Origin: Campylobacter concisus
GTDB taxonomy: Bacteria; Campylobacterota; Campylobacteria; Campylobacterales; Campylobacteraceae
Length of the DNA stretch: 64,000 bases
Reading direction: 5' to 3'
Assembly: GCF_003048875.2 (NCBI RefSeq)
Contig: NZ_CP049264.1
Coordinates: 186,001 to 250,000, forward strand
Shown here: positions 55,773 to 64,000 of the stretch, one piece after another
Layout of the letters: every line of letters begins with the position of its first letter
Position numbering within the stretch: position 1 is the stretch's first letter
Notes under the pieces: generated by a model
The model's input: the letters and a program-made list of their open reading frames with translations, nothing else
What the model was told of the DNA's origin: nothing
The model's database searches: none
Translations under genes and position numbers: made by a program

Positions 55773-56094
55773 CAATAACCCTTTTAAATTTAAAGGTTGG
55801 ATTATATTTTAGATTTTTAAATTTCAGTTTCATTTAATTAACCCAAGCTTAAAAAACTAATTTTTAAATTTAAACTTAATTAAGATAATTTTACTCTTTT
55901 TACTAATTATCCGTTATGAAATATTAATCTTTTTTGATTAATCACACGATAATAACGCTGTTTAATAGCATATCTTAAACTAATATAAAATAAAAATTTA
56001 ATTTTAAAAATACAAAATTTGTCAGATAGCTGACGGAATTTAATCGCCAGAAGTTATAGAATTGTTTCAAAAATTTCAGGAAGGAGCGTTTGAG
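55773..56094 (+). other. AT-rich intergenic region before the hydrogenase operon
   Basis: No gene is visible here. It should hold the hydrogenase promoter. An operator-like inverted repeat, GTCAG-ATAG-CTGAC, lies at 56021-56034. I see no clear sigma-54 site. Confidence 0.5.
56021..56034. promoter_or_regulatory. Inverted repeat upstream of the hydrogenase operon
   Basis: GTCAG and CTGAC are perfect inverted copies separated by ATAG, 60 bases before the leader ORF. It may be a regulator site or a leader hairpin. Confidence 0.4.
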
Positions 56095-56193
56095 ATGTTA
56101 AATAAAAATTTAACTATCTCTATTCATGTGATTAACAATCACTCTATTAGTGAGCAGGGCGGTCTTGCCTTGTTTTTTAGGAGGAATTTATGA
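56095..56193 (+). CDS. Short leader ORF coupled to hyfA
   Basis: A 32-residue frame begins with an ATG, nine bases after the strong ribosome binding site AAGGAG, and ends in a TGA that overlaps the hyfA start codon (ATGA). Its last codons contain the hyfA ribosome binding site. The product has no recognised motif. It looks like a leader peptide that could couple translation to hyfA. Confidence 0.45.
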   Translation: MLNKNLTISIHVINNHSISEQGGLALFFRRNL

Positions 56194-56759
56194 AAAAACA
56201 TAAATTTGTGATTGCCGATTCTAAACGCTGCATAGGATGTGCGACCTGTATGGCTGCATGTTTTAAAAGTGCTTATGAACGCGGCAAACTATCACGTGCA
56301 AGGCTAAGCGTCTTAAGAGAAGCTAGCGGTGTTATGCCGACTCAGTGCAGACAATGCGACGATGGCCCTTGCGCAAATGTATGCCCAACTGGAGCGTTGC
56401 GATTTAACGATAATTGCATCGAGCTTCACGAGGAAATTTGTATAGGTTGCAAGATGTGCACGATCGCTTGCCCTTATGGTGCGATAAGCTCAAGTGCAGA
56501 GCTTATGCCTTCAGTAAATTACGCTGTCGAGCCAAAATACTATCTTGAAGTAGAGTCTCAATCAGGCGCAAAAAACATCGCAGTAAAATGTGATATGTGC
56601 TTTGGCCGTGAAAATGGACCAGCTTGCGTTGATGTATGCCCAACAAGCGCTCTTATAATGGTAGATCCAGAAGAGGGCAAACATAAGCTTGGCAAGAGGA
56701 TAGACTACGAAGCAGCGAATAAATTTGCTACTAAAATTTTAAACGGACAAGGAGCATAA
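56190..56759 (+). CDS. hyfA: Hydrogenase-4 iron-sulfur subunit
   Basis: The 189-residue product is a polyferredoxin with four Cys groups: CIGCATC, CRQCDDGPCANVCP, CIGCKMC followed by Cys-Pro, and CDMCFGRENGPACVDVCP. That is enough for four [4Fe-4S] clusters, as in HyfA/HycB. It would pass electrons between the hydrogenase core and a partner, formate dehydrogenase in E. coli. GGAGGA precedes the ATG. hyfB follows after 1 base. Confidence 0.92.
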   Translation: MKKHKFVIADSKRCIGCATCMAACFKSAYERGKLSRARLSVLREASGVMPTQCRQCDDGPCANVCPTGALRFNDNCIELHEEICIGCKMCTIACPYGAISSSAELMPSVNYAVEPKYYLEVESQSGAKNIAVKCDMCFGRENGPACVDVCPTSALIMVDPEEGKHKLGKRIDYEAANKFATKILNGQGA

Positions 56760-56760
56760 G

Positions 56761-58728
56761 ATGACTACGGTTTATATGCTATTTCTTGTAAGTGCCGTCG
56801 TTAGTATCTTGCTCTACTGCGCTCCAAAAGCCGCTGTTAAAGTTGGTTTTGGACTAAGTGCTATAAGCTGCTTTTATGCGATGTGTCACTTCGTTGCAAA
56901 TATGGGAGTAAGTGATAGCTTTGCTCTTATGGATGGCTTTTTGTATTCGCCAAAATTTGCGCTAAATCCACTTGGAAATTTCTTCAGTTTTGTCGTTGTT
57001 TTCATCGGATTTGCAAGTAGTGTTTATGGTATGAGCTATGCAGAAGAGTACATAAAAAAAGCAAATGTTGGTGTGTTTGCATGTTTGTTTAACACATTTA
57101 TCCTTTCAATGCTTCTAGTAATCAGCGCTGATAATGTATTTTGCTTTGTTGTTTTATGGGAGCTTATGACTCTTGTATCATCATTTCTTATCATCGTCAA
57201 TGACGGTAAAAATACACTTAAAGCGGTTATGGTATATCTTGGCATCGCACAAATCGGTGCATTTTGTATAACCTGTGGATTGCTTATCACAGCTTACTAT
57301 GCAGGAAGCTTTGAATTTAGCGCATTTATGGGTGTTAAGATGCCATTTGGCGCTTCTGCTGCTGTATTTATACTATTCTTGGTCGGCTTTGGTAGTAAAG
57401 CTGGTATGTGGCCATTCCACGTTTGGCTTCCACAAGCTCACCCAGCAGCACCATCAAACGTTTCAGCCCTTATGTCAGGCGTTATGATCAAAGTTGCTCT
57501 ATTTACACTAGTTAAATTTACACTTTATCTACCACTTAGCACATATTTTGGTCTTACAATACTCGCTCTTGGTGCAGCTAGCTCACTATTTGGTGTTTTA
57601 TACGCTCTTTGCCAACACGACTTCAAAGCCTTGCTTGCTTATCACTCAGTTGAGAACATAGGCATCATCTTACTAGGTCTTGGTACTGGTATTTATGGCG
57701 TTGCAGCTGGAAATTTAACACTTGCAGCAGTAGGTTTTCTAGCAGGTTGCTACCACGTAGTCAATCACGCTATATTTAAAGGTCTGCTTTTCCTTTGCGC
57801 TGGTTCAGTCATCCACGCTACTCATACACAAAATATGGACATCCTTGGCGGTCTTGCTAAAAAGATGCCATGGACAAGCCTTGGTATGTTTATAGGTATT
57901 ATGGGTATCGCAGCTTTACCTCCAGTAAATGGCTTTGTTTCAGAGTGGTTTACATATCAAGGTATGCTTCAAGGTGCGATGGGAGAAGGAACATTAGTTA
58001 GATATGCATTTACACTCGGCGTCGTAGCTCTTGCGCTAACAGGCGTTTTGGTCGGTATGCACCTTAAACTTTACGCTGTTATCTTTGCAGGTACTCCAAG
58101 AGATCAAAAAATTTGGGAAAATGCTAAAGAGAGTCCGATAGGTATGGTTCTTGGTATGATCATCCTAATGATAGGCTGCGTTGGTTTTGGTCTTGGCGCA
58201 AACTACATAGTTGATTACATCATGCAAGCTGTAAATTCTATCGCTATAAGCGACTATAAAGCTAGCCTTGGTGCTATAAATGTAACTTCACCTATGGGTA
58301 GCATGATCTCAACTCCACTTATCGCTTTAGTCCTATGTGCAACTATGATTTTGCCATTTATCATCCTTGCTGTTATGAAAGCAAACAGAGATAAACCACG
58401 CGAAACTGATCCTTGGGCTTGTGGCTTTAAATATAGCTCACGTATGCAAATGACAGGTGGTCCATTCACTGGCGACCTTAGAAAGATTATGCAATGGCTA
58501 TTTAGAGCTGATAAAAAAGTAGTTACTAGAAATTATTTTGACGCGGTTGAGTATCACAACCATCCAAAAGATATTTGGTGGGGAATGTTTTATGAGCCAG
58601 TCATTAAATGGTGTGTGAAATTTGCTGATAAGCTAGGTATCGTTCAAAGTGGTTATACAAATGTATATACACTTTATATCTTGCTATATCTTTGTGTCAT
58701 ACTTGCTGTGAGCTACTTTTTAGTTTAG
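56761..58728 (+). CDS. hyfB: Hydrogenase-4 membrane subunit B, antiporter-like
   Basis: The 655-residue product is the large antiporter-like membrane subunit. It holds VLWELMTLVSSFLIIV with the channel glutamate and the motif KAGMWPFHVWLPQAHPAAPSNVSALMSGVMIK. The C-terminal extension is long, as in HyfB/HycC. It is structurally related to NuoL encoded at the other end of this window. Confidence 0.93.
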   Translation: MTTVYMLFLVSAVVSILLYCAPKAAVKVGFGLSAISCFYAMCHFVANMGVSDSFALMDGFLYSPKFALNPLGNFFSFVVVFIGFASSVYGMSYAEEYIKKANVGVFACLFNTFILSMLLVISADNVFCFVVLWELMTLVSSFLIIVNDGKNTLKAVMVYLGIAQIGAFCITCGLLITAYYAGSFEFSAFMGVKMPFGASAAVFILFLVGFGSKAGMWPFHVWLPQAHPAAPSNVSALMSGVMIKVALFTLVKFTLYLPLSTYFGLTILALGAASSLFGVLYALCQHDFKALLAYHSVENIGIILLGLGTGIYGVAAGNLTLAAVGFLAGCYHVVNHAIFKGLLFLCAGSVIHATHTQNMDILGGLAKKMPWTSLGMFIGIMGIAALPPVNGFVSEWFTYQGMLQGAMGEGTLVRYAFTLGVVALALTGVLVGMHLKLYAVIFAGTPRDQKIWENAKESPIGMVLGMIILMIGCVGFGLGANYIVDYIMQAVNSIAISDYKASLGAINVTSPMGSMISTPLIALVLCATMILPFIILAVMKANRDKPRETDPWACGFKYSSRMQMTGGPFTGDLRKIMQWLFRADKKVVTRNYFDAVEYHNHPKDIWWGMFYEPVIKWCVKFADKLGIVQSGYTNVYTLYILLYLCVILAVSYFLV

Positions 58729-58737
58729 GAGACGAAA

Positions 58738-59658
58738 ATGCAAACTATACTTTTAATGATATTTCAAGTAGTCGTTATCGTTTTGGTAGCTCCTTTGTTT
58801 GATGGTATGGCAAGAAAACTTAGAGCTAAACTTCAATCAAAACAAGGTAGCGATTTCTTTCAAACATATCGCGACATTATAAAGCTTTTTAGAAGAGGAA
58901 GAACCGTCCCTGAGTGCTCTCACTGGGTATTTAGATGGGCTCCATTTTTCCTTTTTGCAACTTCAGCTGCAGTGCTAGCTGCTATACCTATCACTTATAG
59001 CAAAGACACTGTATTTGGAGCATATTCAGATATATTTGTTATCCTCTATCTTGGTGCGCTACTTAGATTTGTATTTGGTGCAGCTTCAATGGATAGCGGC
59101 AACCCATTTGCAGCGACAGGTGGCGGCAGGGAGCAAATGCTTGGTGTTTATGTTGAGCCAGTTATGATTATGTGCTTAATCGTAGTTATGCTTGCAGCTA
59201 AAACATCAAATTTAGTTGAGATCCAAGAGATGGTAAGAACTGGCGTTATCGGATATCAAATTCCAAGTTTTGCCGTTGCTTCTATCGCATTTTTGTGGTG
59301 TATGTATGTTGAGACTGGTAGAAAGCCATTTGACTTAGCTGAAGCAGAACAAGAGCTTCAAGAGGGTGTTCTTGGTGAGTACGCTGGTAGCGACCTTGGC
59401 TTAGTTCAAGCATCACTTATATTAAAACAGTTTGCTATGATCGGACTTTTCCTTAGCATATTTGAGCCATGGAATTTTAGCAATCCTTTCTTAGCTATTA
59501 TCGTTTTTGTGATAAAAACTGGAGTATTTTACGTCGCAGCTGTATTTATAGACAACTTTGGACCACGCTTTAAAATGACTTCATCTTTACGCAAAAATGC
59601 TCTTGGTGCACTTGCTATTTCGTTTGTTGCACTAACACTTTATGTAGTAGGAGCGTGA
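58738..59658 (+). CDS. hyfC: Hydrogenase-4 membrane subunit C (NuoH-like)
   Basis: The 306-residue product has about eight helices. It holds GRKPFDLAEAEQELQEGVLGEYAG, the family version of the quinone-chamber loop of NuoH, with conserved acidic residues. It forms the joint between the hydrogenase core and the membrane arm. A ribosome binding site GGAG precedes the ATG. It is followed 1 base later by hyfE. Confidence 0.93.
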   Translation: MQTILLMIFQVVVIVLVAPLFDGMARKLRAKLQSKQGSDFFQTYRDIIKLFRRGRTVPECSHWVFRWAPFFLFATSAAVLAAIPITYSKDTVFGAYSDIFVILYLGALLRFVFGAASMDSGNPFAATGGGREQMLGVYVEPVMIMCLIVVMLAAKTSNLVEIQEMVRTGVIGYQIPSFAVASIAFLWCMYVETGRKPFDLAEAEQELQEGVLGEYAGSDLGLVQASLILKQFAMIGLFLSIFEPWNFSNPFLAIIVFVIKTGVFYVAAVFIDNFGPRFKMTSSLRKNALGALAISFVALTLYVVGA

Positions 59659-59659
59659 G

Positions 59660-60304
59660 ATGCAAACACTAGATATATTAGCCATTTGCATGATCGTAAC
59701 TTCGCTTGCGGTTTTTGGTCTTAGAAGCTTGAAACTCTCAATCATCGCTTATGCGATAGAGACACTACTTTTAGTTAGTATATTTTTCTTGCTATCTGAG
59801 AAATTTAACGCTGAGCAGCTAAAAACTTGGGCGATCGTTGCGTTTTTTACCAAAGTTCTTTTTGTGCCAGGAATTTTGTTCTGGCTTATCAAAAAACTTG
59901 GCGTAGTTAGCGAAGATGAGCCAGTTGGTGGATTTTTTGTAAGTCCTGTTATTGCTATGGGATTTTCTCTAGCTCTTTCAATGAGTATCCACCCTATATT
60001 TTTAAAATTCTCTCTTATCAAAGAAGAGATTATGTTGATCGCTGCTGGAACAGTATTTATGATGGGAATTTTTGGCTTTATGCTAAGAAACTCATTTGTA
60101 AAACAAATTCTAGCTTACTGCTTGTTTGAAAACGGTATCCACCTAAGCCTTGCTCTAATGGCTTACAACTCACATGAGCTAGTTGAGCTTGGAATTTTAA
60201 CAGATGCGATATTTGCTGTTATTATCATGAGCGTTCTAGCGATTAGATTTTATAAAGCTTATGATAGCTTAGATACTTCTAAAGCTTCAAATTTAAGGGG
60301 TTAG
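59660..60304 (+). CDS. hyfE: Hydrogenase-4 membrane subunit E (NuoK-like)
   Basis: The 214-residue product has about six or seven helices. The part YCLFENGIHLSLAL with an acidic residue in the helix resembles NuoK. hyfD, which lies between hyfC and hyfE in E. coli, is absent here. The gene is flanked closely by hyfC and hyfF. Confidence 0.9.
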   Translation: MQTLDILAICMIVTSLAVFGLRSLKLSIIAYAIETLLLVSIFFLLSEKFNAEQLKTWAIVAFFTKVLFVPGILFWLIKKLGVVSEDEPVGGFFVSPVIAMGFSLALSMSIHPIFLKFSLIKEEIMLIAAGTVFMMGIFGFMLRNSFVKQILAYCLFENGIHLSLALMAYNSHELVELGILTDAIFAVIIMSVLAIRFYKAYDSLDTSKASNLRG

Positions 60305-60306
60305 AG

Positions 60307-61788
60307 ATGGATAGTTTAGCTTTAATACTTATCTTACCGCTCCTTGGTGCTTTGATCTTGTTTTTAAGTCCTAAAAACTATGCAGTACTTAGCGGACTTC
60401 ATGTCTTGTTTTCTGCTGCGACATCAGTGGCTTTACTTAACAATGTTCTTAAAGTTTTAAGTGGCGGAACTTTTTATAGTTTTGATAAATTTTTATTCTT
60501 AGATAGCTTAGGCTGTGTTTTCTTGGTGCTTATTGCTGTAACTGGATTTATAGTAAATTTCTACTCTATCCACTATATGAGATGGGAACTTGAAGATGGA
60601 CACATCCACTTAAGTGATCTTAAAAAATACTACGCACTAAGCCATGTATTTATCTTTACAATGACTTTAAGTGTTATTTGCAACAACGTTGCGTTTATGT
60701 GGGCAGCTATCGAGGCTACAACACTAGCTTCTGTGTTTTTGGTTGCTATACACAAAGATCAAAAATCAACAGAGAGTGGTTATAAATACATCGTTCTTTG
60801 CTCAATCGGTCTAGCATTTGCTCTTTATGCAACCGTTCTTCTATACTCAGCTACATATAGCACACTAGGAGACGGAGAGGCTTCTATGCAGTTTTCAAGC
60901 ATAATGGCTAACGCTAAAAATTTAAATCCAGATGCAGCAAAACTTATCTTTGTGTTTGCGCTAATTGGCTTTGGTACAAAAGCTGGTCTAGCTCCAACTC
61001 ACACTTGGTTGCCAGACGTTCACGCTGAAGGTCCAGCACCTATCTCAGCATTGCTATCAGGTGTACTTTTAAAATGTGCGATGCTTGCACTTTTAAGATA
61101 CTACGCTATCACAGCTCAAGCAGTTGGATTTAGCTTTGTTGAAGGCGTAATGATCGTTTCAGGAACTATCACACTTTTTGTAGCAGGATTTTTCCTAATA
61201 AGACAACACAACGTAAAAAGAATGTTTGCATACCACTCAATCGTTCACATGGGTGTTATCGCATTTGCACTTGGTGTTGGCGGTAAATTTGGTCTATTTG
61301 CAGCGATATTCCACTGCTTAGCTCACAGCTTCACAAAAGCTTTAGCTTTCTGCTCAACAGGTAACATAGCAAGAATTTACGGTCACAAAGATATGAGTAA
61401 GATGGGCGGCATGGTTAAGATCGCACCTATTACAACTATTATGTTTGGTGCAGCTGTATGCTCACTAGTTGGTGTTCCAGCATTTGCTATATTTGTTAGC
61501 GAATATAACGTCTTTGTCGGAGCTATCACAAGTGGTCAATACATCGCAGTTGCGCTATTTGCTATTGCACTTGCAGTTATTTTCATAGCTGACTTTGCGC
61601 ACTTTAACATGGCAAGCTTTGGCGAGCCAAAAGGTGTGGTTGTTCATAATAAAGAGATGAGTTTATTTGAAAATTTACCTCTTATAGCACTCTGTGCCCT
61701 TATCATAATCTTTGGCGTATGGCACGTAGATAGCTTTTATACGCTAGTAAATAACGGTGTTAATATAATGATGGGAGCTTTAAAATGA
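60307..61788 (+). CDS. hyfF: Hydrogenase-4 membrane subunit F, antiporter-like
   Basis: The 493-residue product is a second antiporter-like subunit. It has MWAAIEATTLASVFLVAIH with a channel glutamate, and GLAPTHTWLPDVHAEGPAPISALLSGVLLK, the HyfF signature. Its end overlaps hyfG by 4 bases. It would couple the hydrogenase reaction to proton or sodium movement. Confidence 0.93.
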   Translation: MDSLALILILPLLGALILFLSPKNYAVLSGLHVLFSAATSVALLNNVLKVLSGGTFYSFDKFLFLDSLGCVFLVLIAVTGFIVNFYSIHYMRWELEDGHIHLSDLKKYYALSHVFIFTMTLSVICNNVAFMWAAIEATTLASVFLVAIHKDQKSTESGYKYIVLCSIGLAFALYATVLLYSATYSTLGDGEASMQFSSIMANAKNLNPDAAKLIFVFALIGFGTKAGLAPTHTWLPDVHAEGPAPISALLSGVLLKCAMLALLRYYAITAQAVGFSFVEGVMIVSGTITLFVAGFFLIRQHNVKRMFAYHSIVHMGVIAFALGVGGKFGLFAAIFHCLAHSFTKALAFCSTGNIARIYGHKDMSKMGGMVKIAPITTIMFGAAVCSLVGVPAFAIFVSEYNVFVGAITSGQYIAVALFAIALAVIFIADFAHFNMASFGEPKGVVVHNKEMSLFENLPLIALCALIIIFGVWHVDSFYTLVNNGVNIMMGALK

Positions 61789-63521
61789 GAGGCGATAAAT
61801 TTGTTGAAATCCTAAAAACAAAGGTAAAAATTTTAGAAGTAACTCGTCAAGCAGACGATCAGATCACAGTTTTGGTTGATAGAAACGATCTTCCACTAGC
61901 TGTTAAAACGCTTTATTATGATATCGGTGGCTTTATAAGCACTATGATACCAAACGACGAGCGCCAGATAAATGGCTGCTATGCGCTTTACTATGCTATC
62001 TCAATGGAAGGTAGCAAGATGACTGAGGCGGACGACTTTGCAGCTGAGGATAAGTGCTTTATCACAGTTAAAACCCTTATCCCAGGAAGCGATCCGACAT
62101 TCCCATCAGTTACTCCGCTTGTGCCAGCTTGTGTTTGGTATGAAAGAGAAGCTTATGATATGTTTGGTTTAGTAGCTGAGGGTCTGCCTGATAAAAGACG
62201 TCTAGTTTTAAGTGATGACTGGCCAGACGGACTTCACCCACTTAGAAAAGATGCTATGGACTACCGCTACCGCCCTGATCCAGTAGATCATAGAGATGAG
62301 CCTGATGCGGAGTTTTTGTTCCCAACAGGCGATGCAGTAGTTGATGTACCACTTGGACCACTACACGTTACATCTGATGAGCCAGGTCACTTTAGACTTT
62401 TCTGTGACGGCGACGAGATCATCGACGCTGATTATCGCTTATTCTATCAACACCGCGGTATGGAAAAGCTGGCTGAAAACAGAATGAACTATGATCAAAT
62501 GGGCTATCTTGCAGAGCGTGTTTGCGGAATTTGTGGTTATGCTCACGCTATCGCTTGTATCGAAGCAGCAGAAAAAGCTATCAAGCTTGAAATCCCATTA
62601 AGAGCTCAAGCTATACGCGTCATCTGTCTTGAGATCGAGCGTCTTCACAGCCACCTTTTAAATATCGGTCTAGCATGTGAGGTCACTGGTAACTACAACG
62701 CTTTTATGCACATCTTTAGGGTTCGTGAGTACTCTATGGAGTTAGCTCAACTTGTAACTGGCGGACGTAAAACATACGGCAACGTCGTTATGGGCGGCTT
62801 AAGACGTGATATGACAAACCATGAGATCAAAAAAGGCTTAGAGATCATCAACAAACTTGACATTCAAATTTCAGAAATTTGGGATGCAGTTTTGGAAGAT
62901 AAACGCCAAATCGGACGCTGGAAAGGTGTAGGTATCCTAGACCGCCAAATCGCACGTGACTTTAGCCCAGTTGGTCCAAATATGAGAGGCTCTGGCTTTA
63001 AACGTGATAACCGCTACGATCACCCATACGATTTCTTCAAACAGATAGAATTTGAAGTAGCAGTTGAGCATGGTTGCGACGTTTTTGCTCGTGAGATGGT
63101 TAGATATAAAGAGCTAAAAAGCTCTATCCACATCATCCGCCAATGCTTTGAGATGATGCCTCAAACTCCGATCATGATCGATCCTGTGACTATGATCAAA
63201 CCTGAAAATTTCGCACTTGGTCACGATGAAGCGCCACGTGGTGAGAACGTTCACTGGATCATGCAAGGTAGCGCTCAAAAAGTATATCGCTGGAGATGTA
63301 GGGCTGCGACATATAACAACTGGCCAAGCCTAAGGTATCAATTTAGAGGAAACAACATAAGTGACGCTGCGCTTATCGTTTGCTCACTTGACCCTTGCTA
63401 CTCATGCACCGAGCGTGTTACTTTGGTTGATGTAAGGACTAAAAAAAGTAAAATTTTAACAGAAAAAGACCTTAAAAAATTCTGTCAAGATGGCGGGGTT
63501 AGTAAGAAGGATTTAAGATGA
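61785..63521 (+). CDS. hyfG: Hydrogenase-4 large (catalytic) subunit
   Basis: The 578-residue product fuses a NuoC-like domain (about 1-175) to a NuoD-like [NiFe] domain. Both nickel-binding Cys pairs are intact: RVCGIC (Cys247 and Cys250) and DPCYSC (Cys538 and Cys541). It is therefore a true hydrogenase rather than a complex I subunit. A tail of 37 residues follows the last Cys; a C-terminal part of it would be removed by a maturation protease if the family rule holds. hyfH overlaps its last bases. Confidence 0.95.
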   Translation: MRGDKFVEILKTKVKILEVTRQADDQITVLVDRNDLPLAVKTLYYDIGGFISTMIPNDERQINGCYALYYAISMEGSKMTEADDFAAEDKCFITVKTLIPGSDPTFPSVTPLVPACVWYEREAYDMFGLVAEGLPDKRRLVLSDDWPDGLHPLRKDAMDYRYRPDPVDHRDEPDAEFLFPTGDAVVDVPLGPLHVTSDEPGHFRLFCDGDEIIDADYRLFYQHRGMEKLAENRMNYDQMGYLAERVCGICGYAHAIACIEAAEKAIKLEIPLRAQAIRVICLEIERLHSHLLNIGLACEVTGNYNAFMHIFRVREYSMELAQLVTGGRKTYGNVVMGGLRRDMTNHEIKKGLEIINKLDIQISEIWDAVLEDKRQIGRWKGVGILDRQIARDFSPVGPNMRGSGFKRDNRYDHPYDFFKQIEFEVAVEHGCDVFAREMVRYKELKSSIHIIRQCFEMMPQTPIMIDPVTMIKPENFALGHDEAPRGENVHWIMQGSAQKVYRWRCRAATYNNWPSLRYQFRGNNISDAALIVCSLDPCYSCTERVTLVDVRTKKSKILTEKDLKKFCQDGGVSKKDLR

Positions 63522-64000
63522 TGAAGTTATTTGACATCACAGAAAAATATGGAAAGGCGACATACGCCTATCCATTTGAGCCATATATTGTGCCTGAGAA
63601 TTTCCGCGGTCAGCCAGACTATACATACGATCTTTGTATAGGTTGTGCAGCTTGCGGTATCGCTTGCCCTAGTAACGCAATAGAGCTTAAGATGAACGAT
63701 GAGCAAACAAGACTTGTTTGGCAGTTTGACTGTGGTCGTTGCATATTCTGCGGACGCTGCGATGAGGTTTGCCCAACTGGAGCTGTAAGACTTAGCGATA
63801 GCTTTGAGCTTGCGGTTAAATTTGACAAGAGCGCTCTTATACAAAGAGGCGAGCTTGAGATGCAAACTTGCAAATGCTGCGGCAAGCCATTTACACCAAA
63901 AAGGCTTATAAATTTCACTCTTGAAAAGCTTGGCACAGCAAATTTACTTCCAGGCAGACTTGAAGAGGCAAAAGAGTACCTTTTTATCTGCCCAGAGTGC
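63518..64000 (+). CDS. hyfH: Hydrogenase-4 iron-sulfur subunit H (NuoI-like, partial, 3' end outside window)
   Basis: The frame is open from an ATG that overlaps the hyfG stop to the window edge, giving 161 codons. Two four-Cys motifs, CIGCAAC followed by Cys-Pro, and CIFCGRC followed by Cys-Pro, bind two clusters as in NuoI. After them comes a CKCCG segment and, at the edge, CPEC, a pair of Cys seen in HyfH/HycF. A second ATG one codon later is equally possible. The gene continues beyond the window. Confidence 0.9.
   Translation, partial: MMKLFDITEKYGKATYAYPFEPYIVPENFRGQPDYTYDLCIGCAACGIACPSNAIELKMNDEQTRLVWQFDCGRCIFCGRCDEVCPTGAVRLSDSFELAVKFDKSALIQRGELEMQTCKCCGKPFTPKRLINFTLEKLGTANLLPGRLEEAKEYLFICPEC

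Noticed and set aside
56021-56189. Sigma-54 promoter for the hydrogenase operon
   Set aside because: No GG-N10-GC element with the right context was visible.
1-64000. CRISPR arrays, insertion sequences, transposases, prophage genes and rRNA genes
   Set aside because: I found no regular direct repeats with spacers, no transposase or integrase-like protein, and no rRNA signatures.

Overview
The window looks like the chromosome of an epsilonproteobacterium of the genus Campylobacter, most likely C. concisus or a close relative. The evidence is AT-rich DNA, complex I genes joined to the flagellar motor gene pflA, a pyruvate:acceptor oxidoreductase with a flavodoxin, a petABC cytochrome bc1 operon, and a group 4 (Hyf) hydrogenase operon. 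Assignment to species is inference from gene content, not from a marker gene.

Layout. 1-9.3 kb: end of the nuo operon (nuoI partial to nuoN), then pflA and a HEAT-repeat protein. 9.5-10.2 kb: six tRNA genes behind a consensus promoter, one with an abnormal anticodon arm. 10.7-11.5 kb: a periplasmic DUF4198 protein on the minus strand. 11.9-32.5 kb: an accessory region built on a two-partner secretion pair (TpsB, and a 2132-residue TpsA whose C-terminus reads as a lipase-like alpha/beta hydrolase). It is followed by candidate immunity genes, an orphan toxin C-terminus, membrane-protein doublets, several decayed genes, four related lipoproteins, and finally a LprI-domain protein paired with a 929-residue protein that carries a T4-lysozyme-type domain. 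32.7-40.3 kb: a DNA glycosylase, pyruvate oxidoreductase, an MFS transporter, and a DUF2325/hypothetical/fldA group. 40.3-44.1 kb: an amino-acid ABC transporter operon with three paralogous binding proteins. 44.2-49.7 kb: an LplT-PlsC-acyl-ACP synthetase fusion and divergent mnmG. 49.7-50.6 kb: a very AT-rich membrane-protein ORF. 50.9-53.7 kb: petABC. 53.7-54.4 kb: a gene-free block with strong hairpins. 54.4-55.8 kb: a small coiled-coil protein and a metallo-beta-lactamase-fold hydrolase. 56.1-64.0 kb: hyfABCEFGH (hyfH cut by the window end), preceded by a short leader ORF.

How the parts work together. Pyruvate oxidoreductase and flavodoxin form a low-potential electron branch. Complex I, cytochrome bc1 and the hydrogenase are respiratory or ion-pumping complexes, two of them sharing the antiporter-like fold. 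The 12-32 kb region is best read as an interbacterial competition locus. The delivered toxins are inferred to act on the envelope (a lipase-like domain and a muramidase-like domain), and the adjacent partner genes encode lipoproteins, secreted proteins and membrane proteins, which are the right compartments for immunity against such toxins. The toxin/immunity roles are inference from motif and order; none has been tested here.
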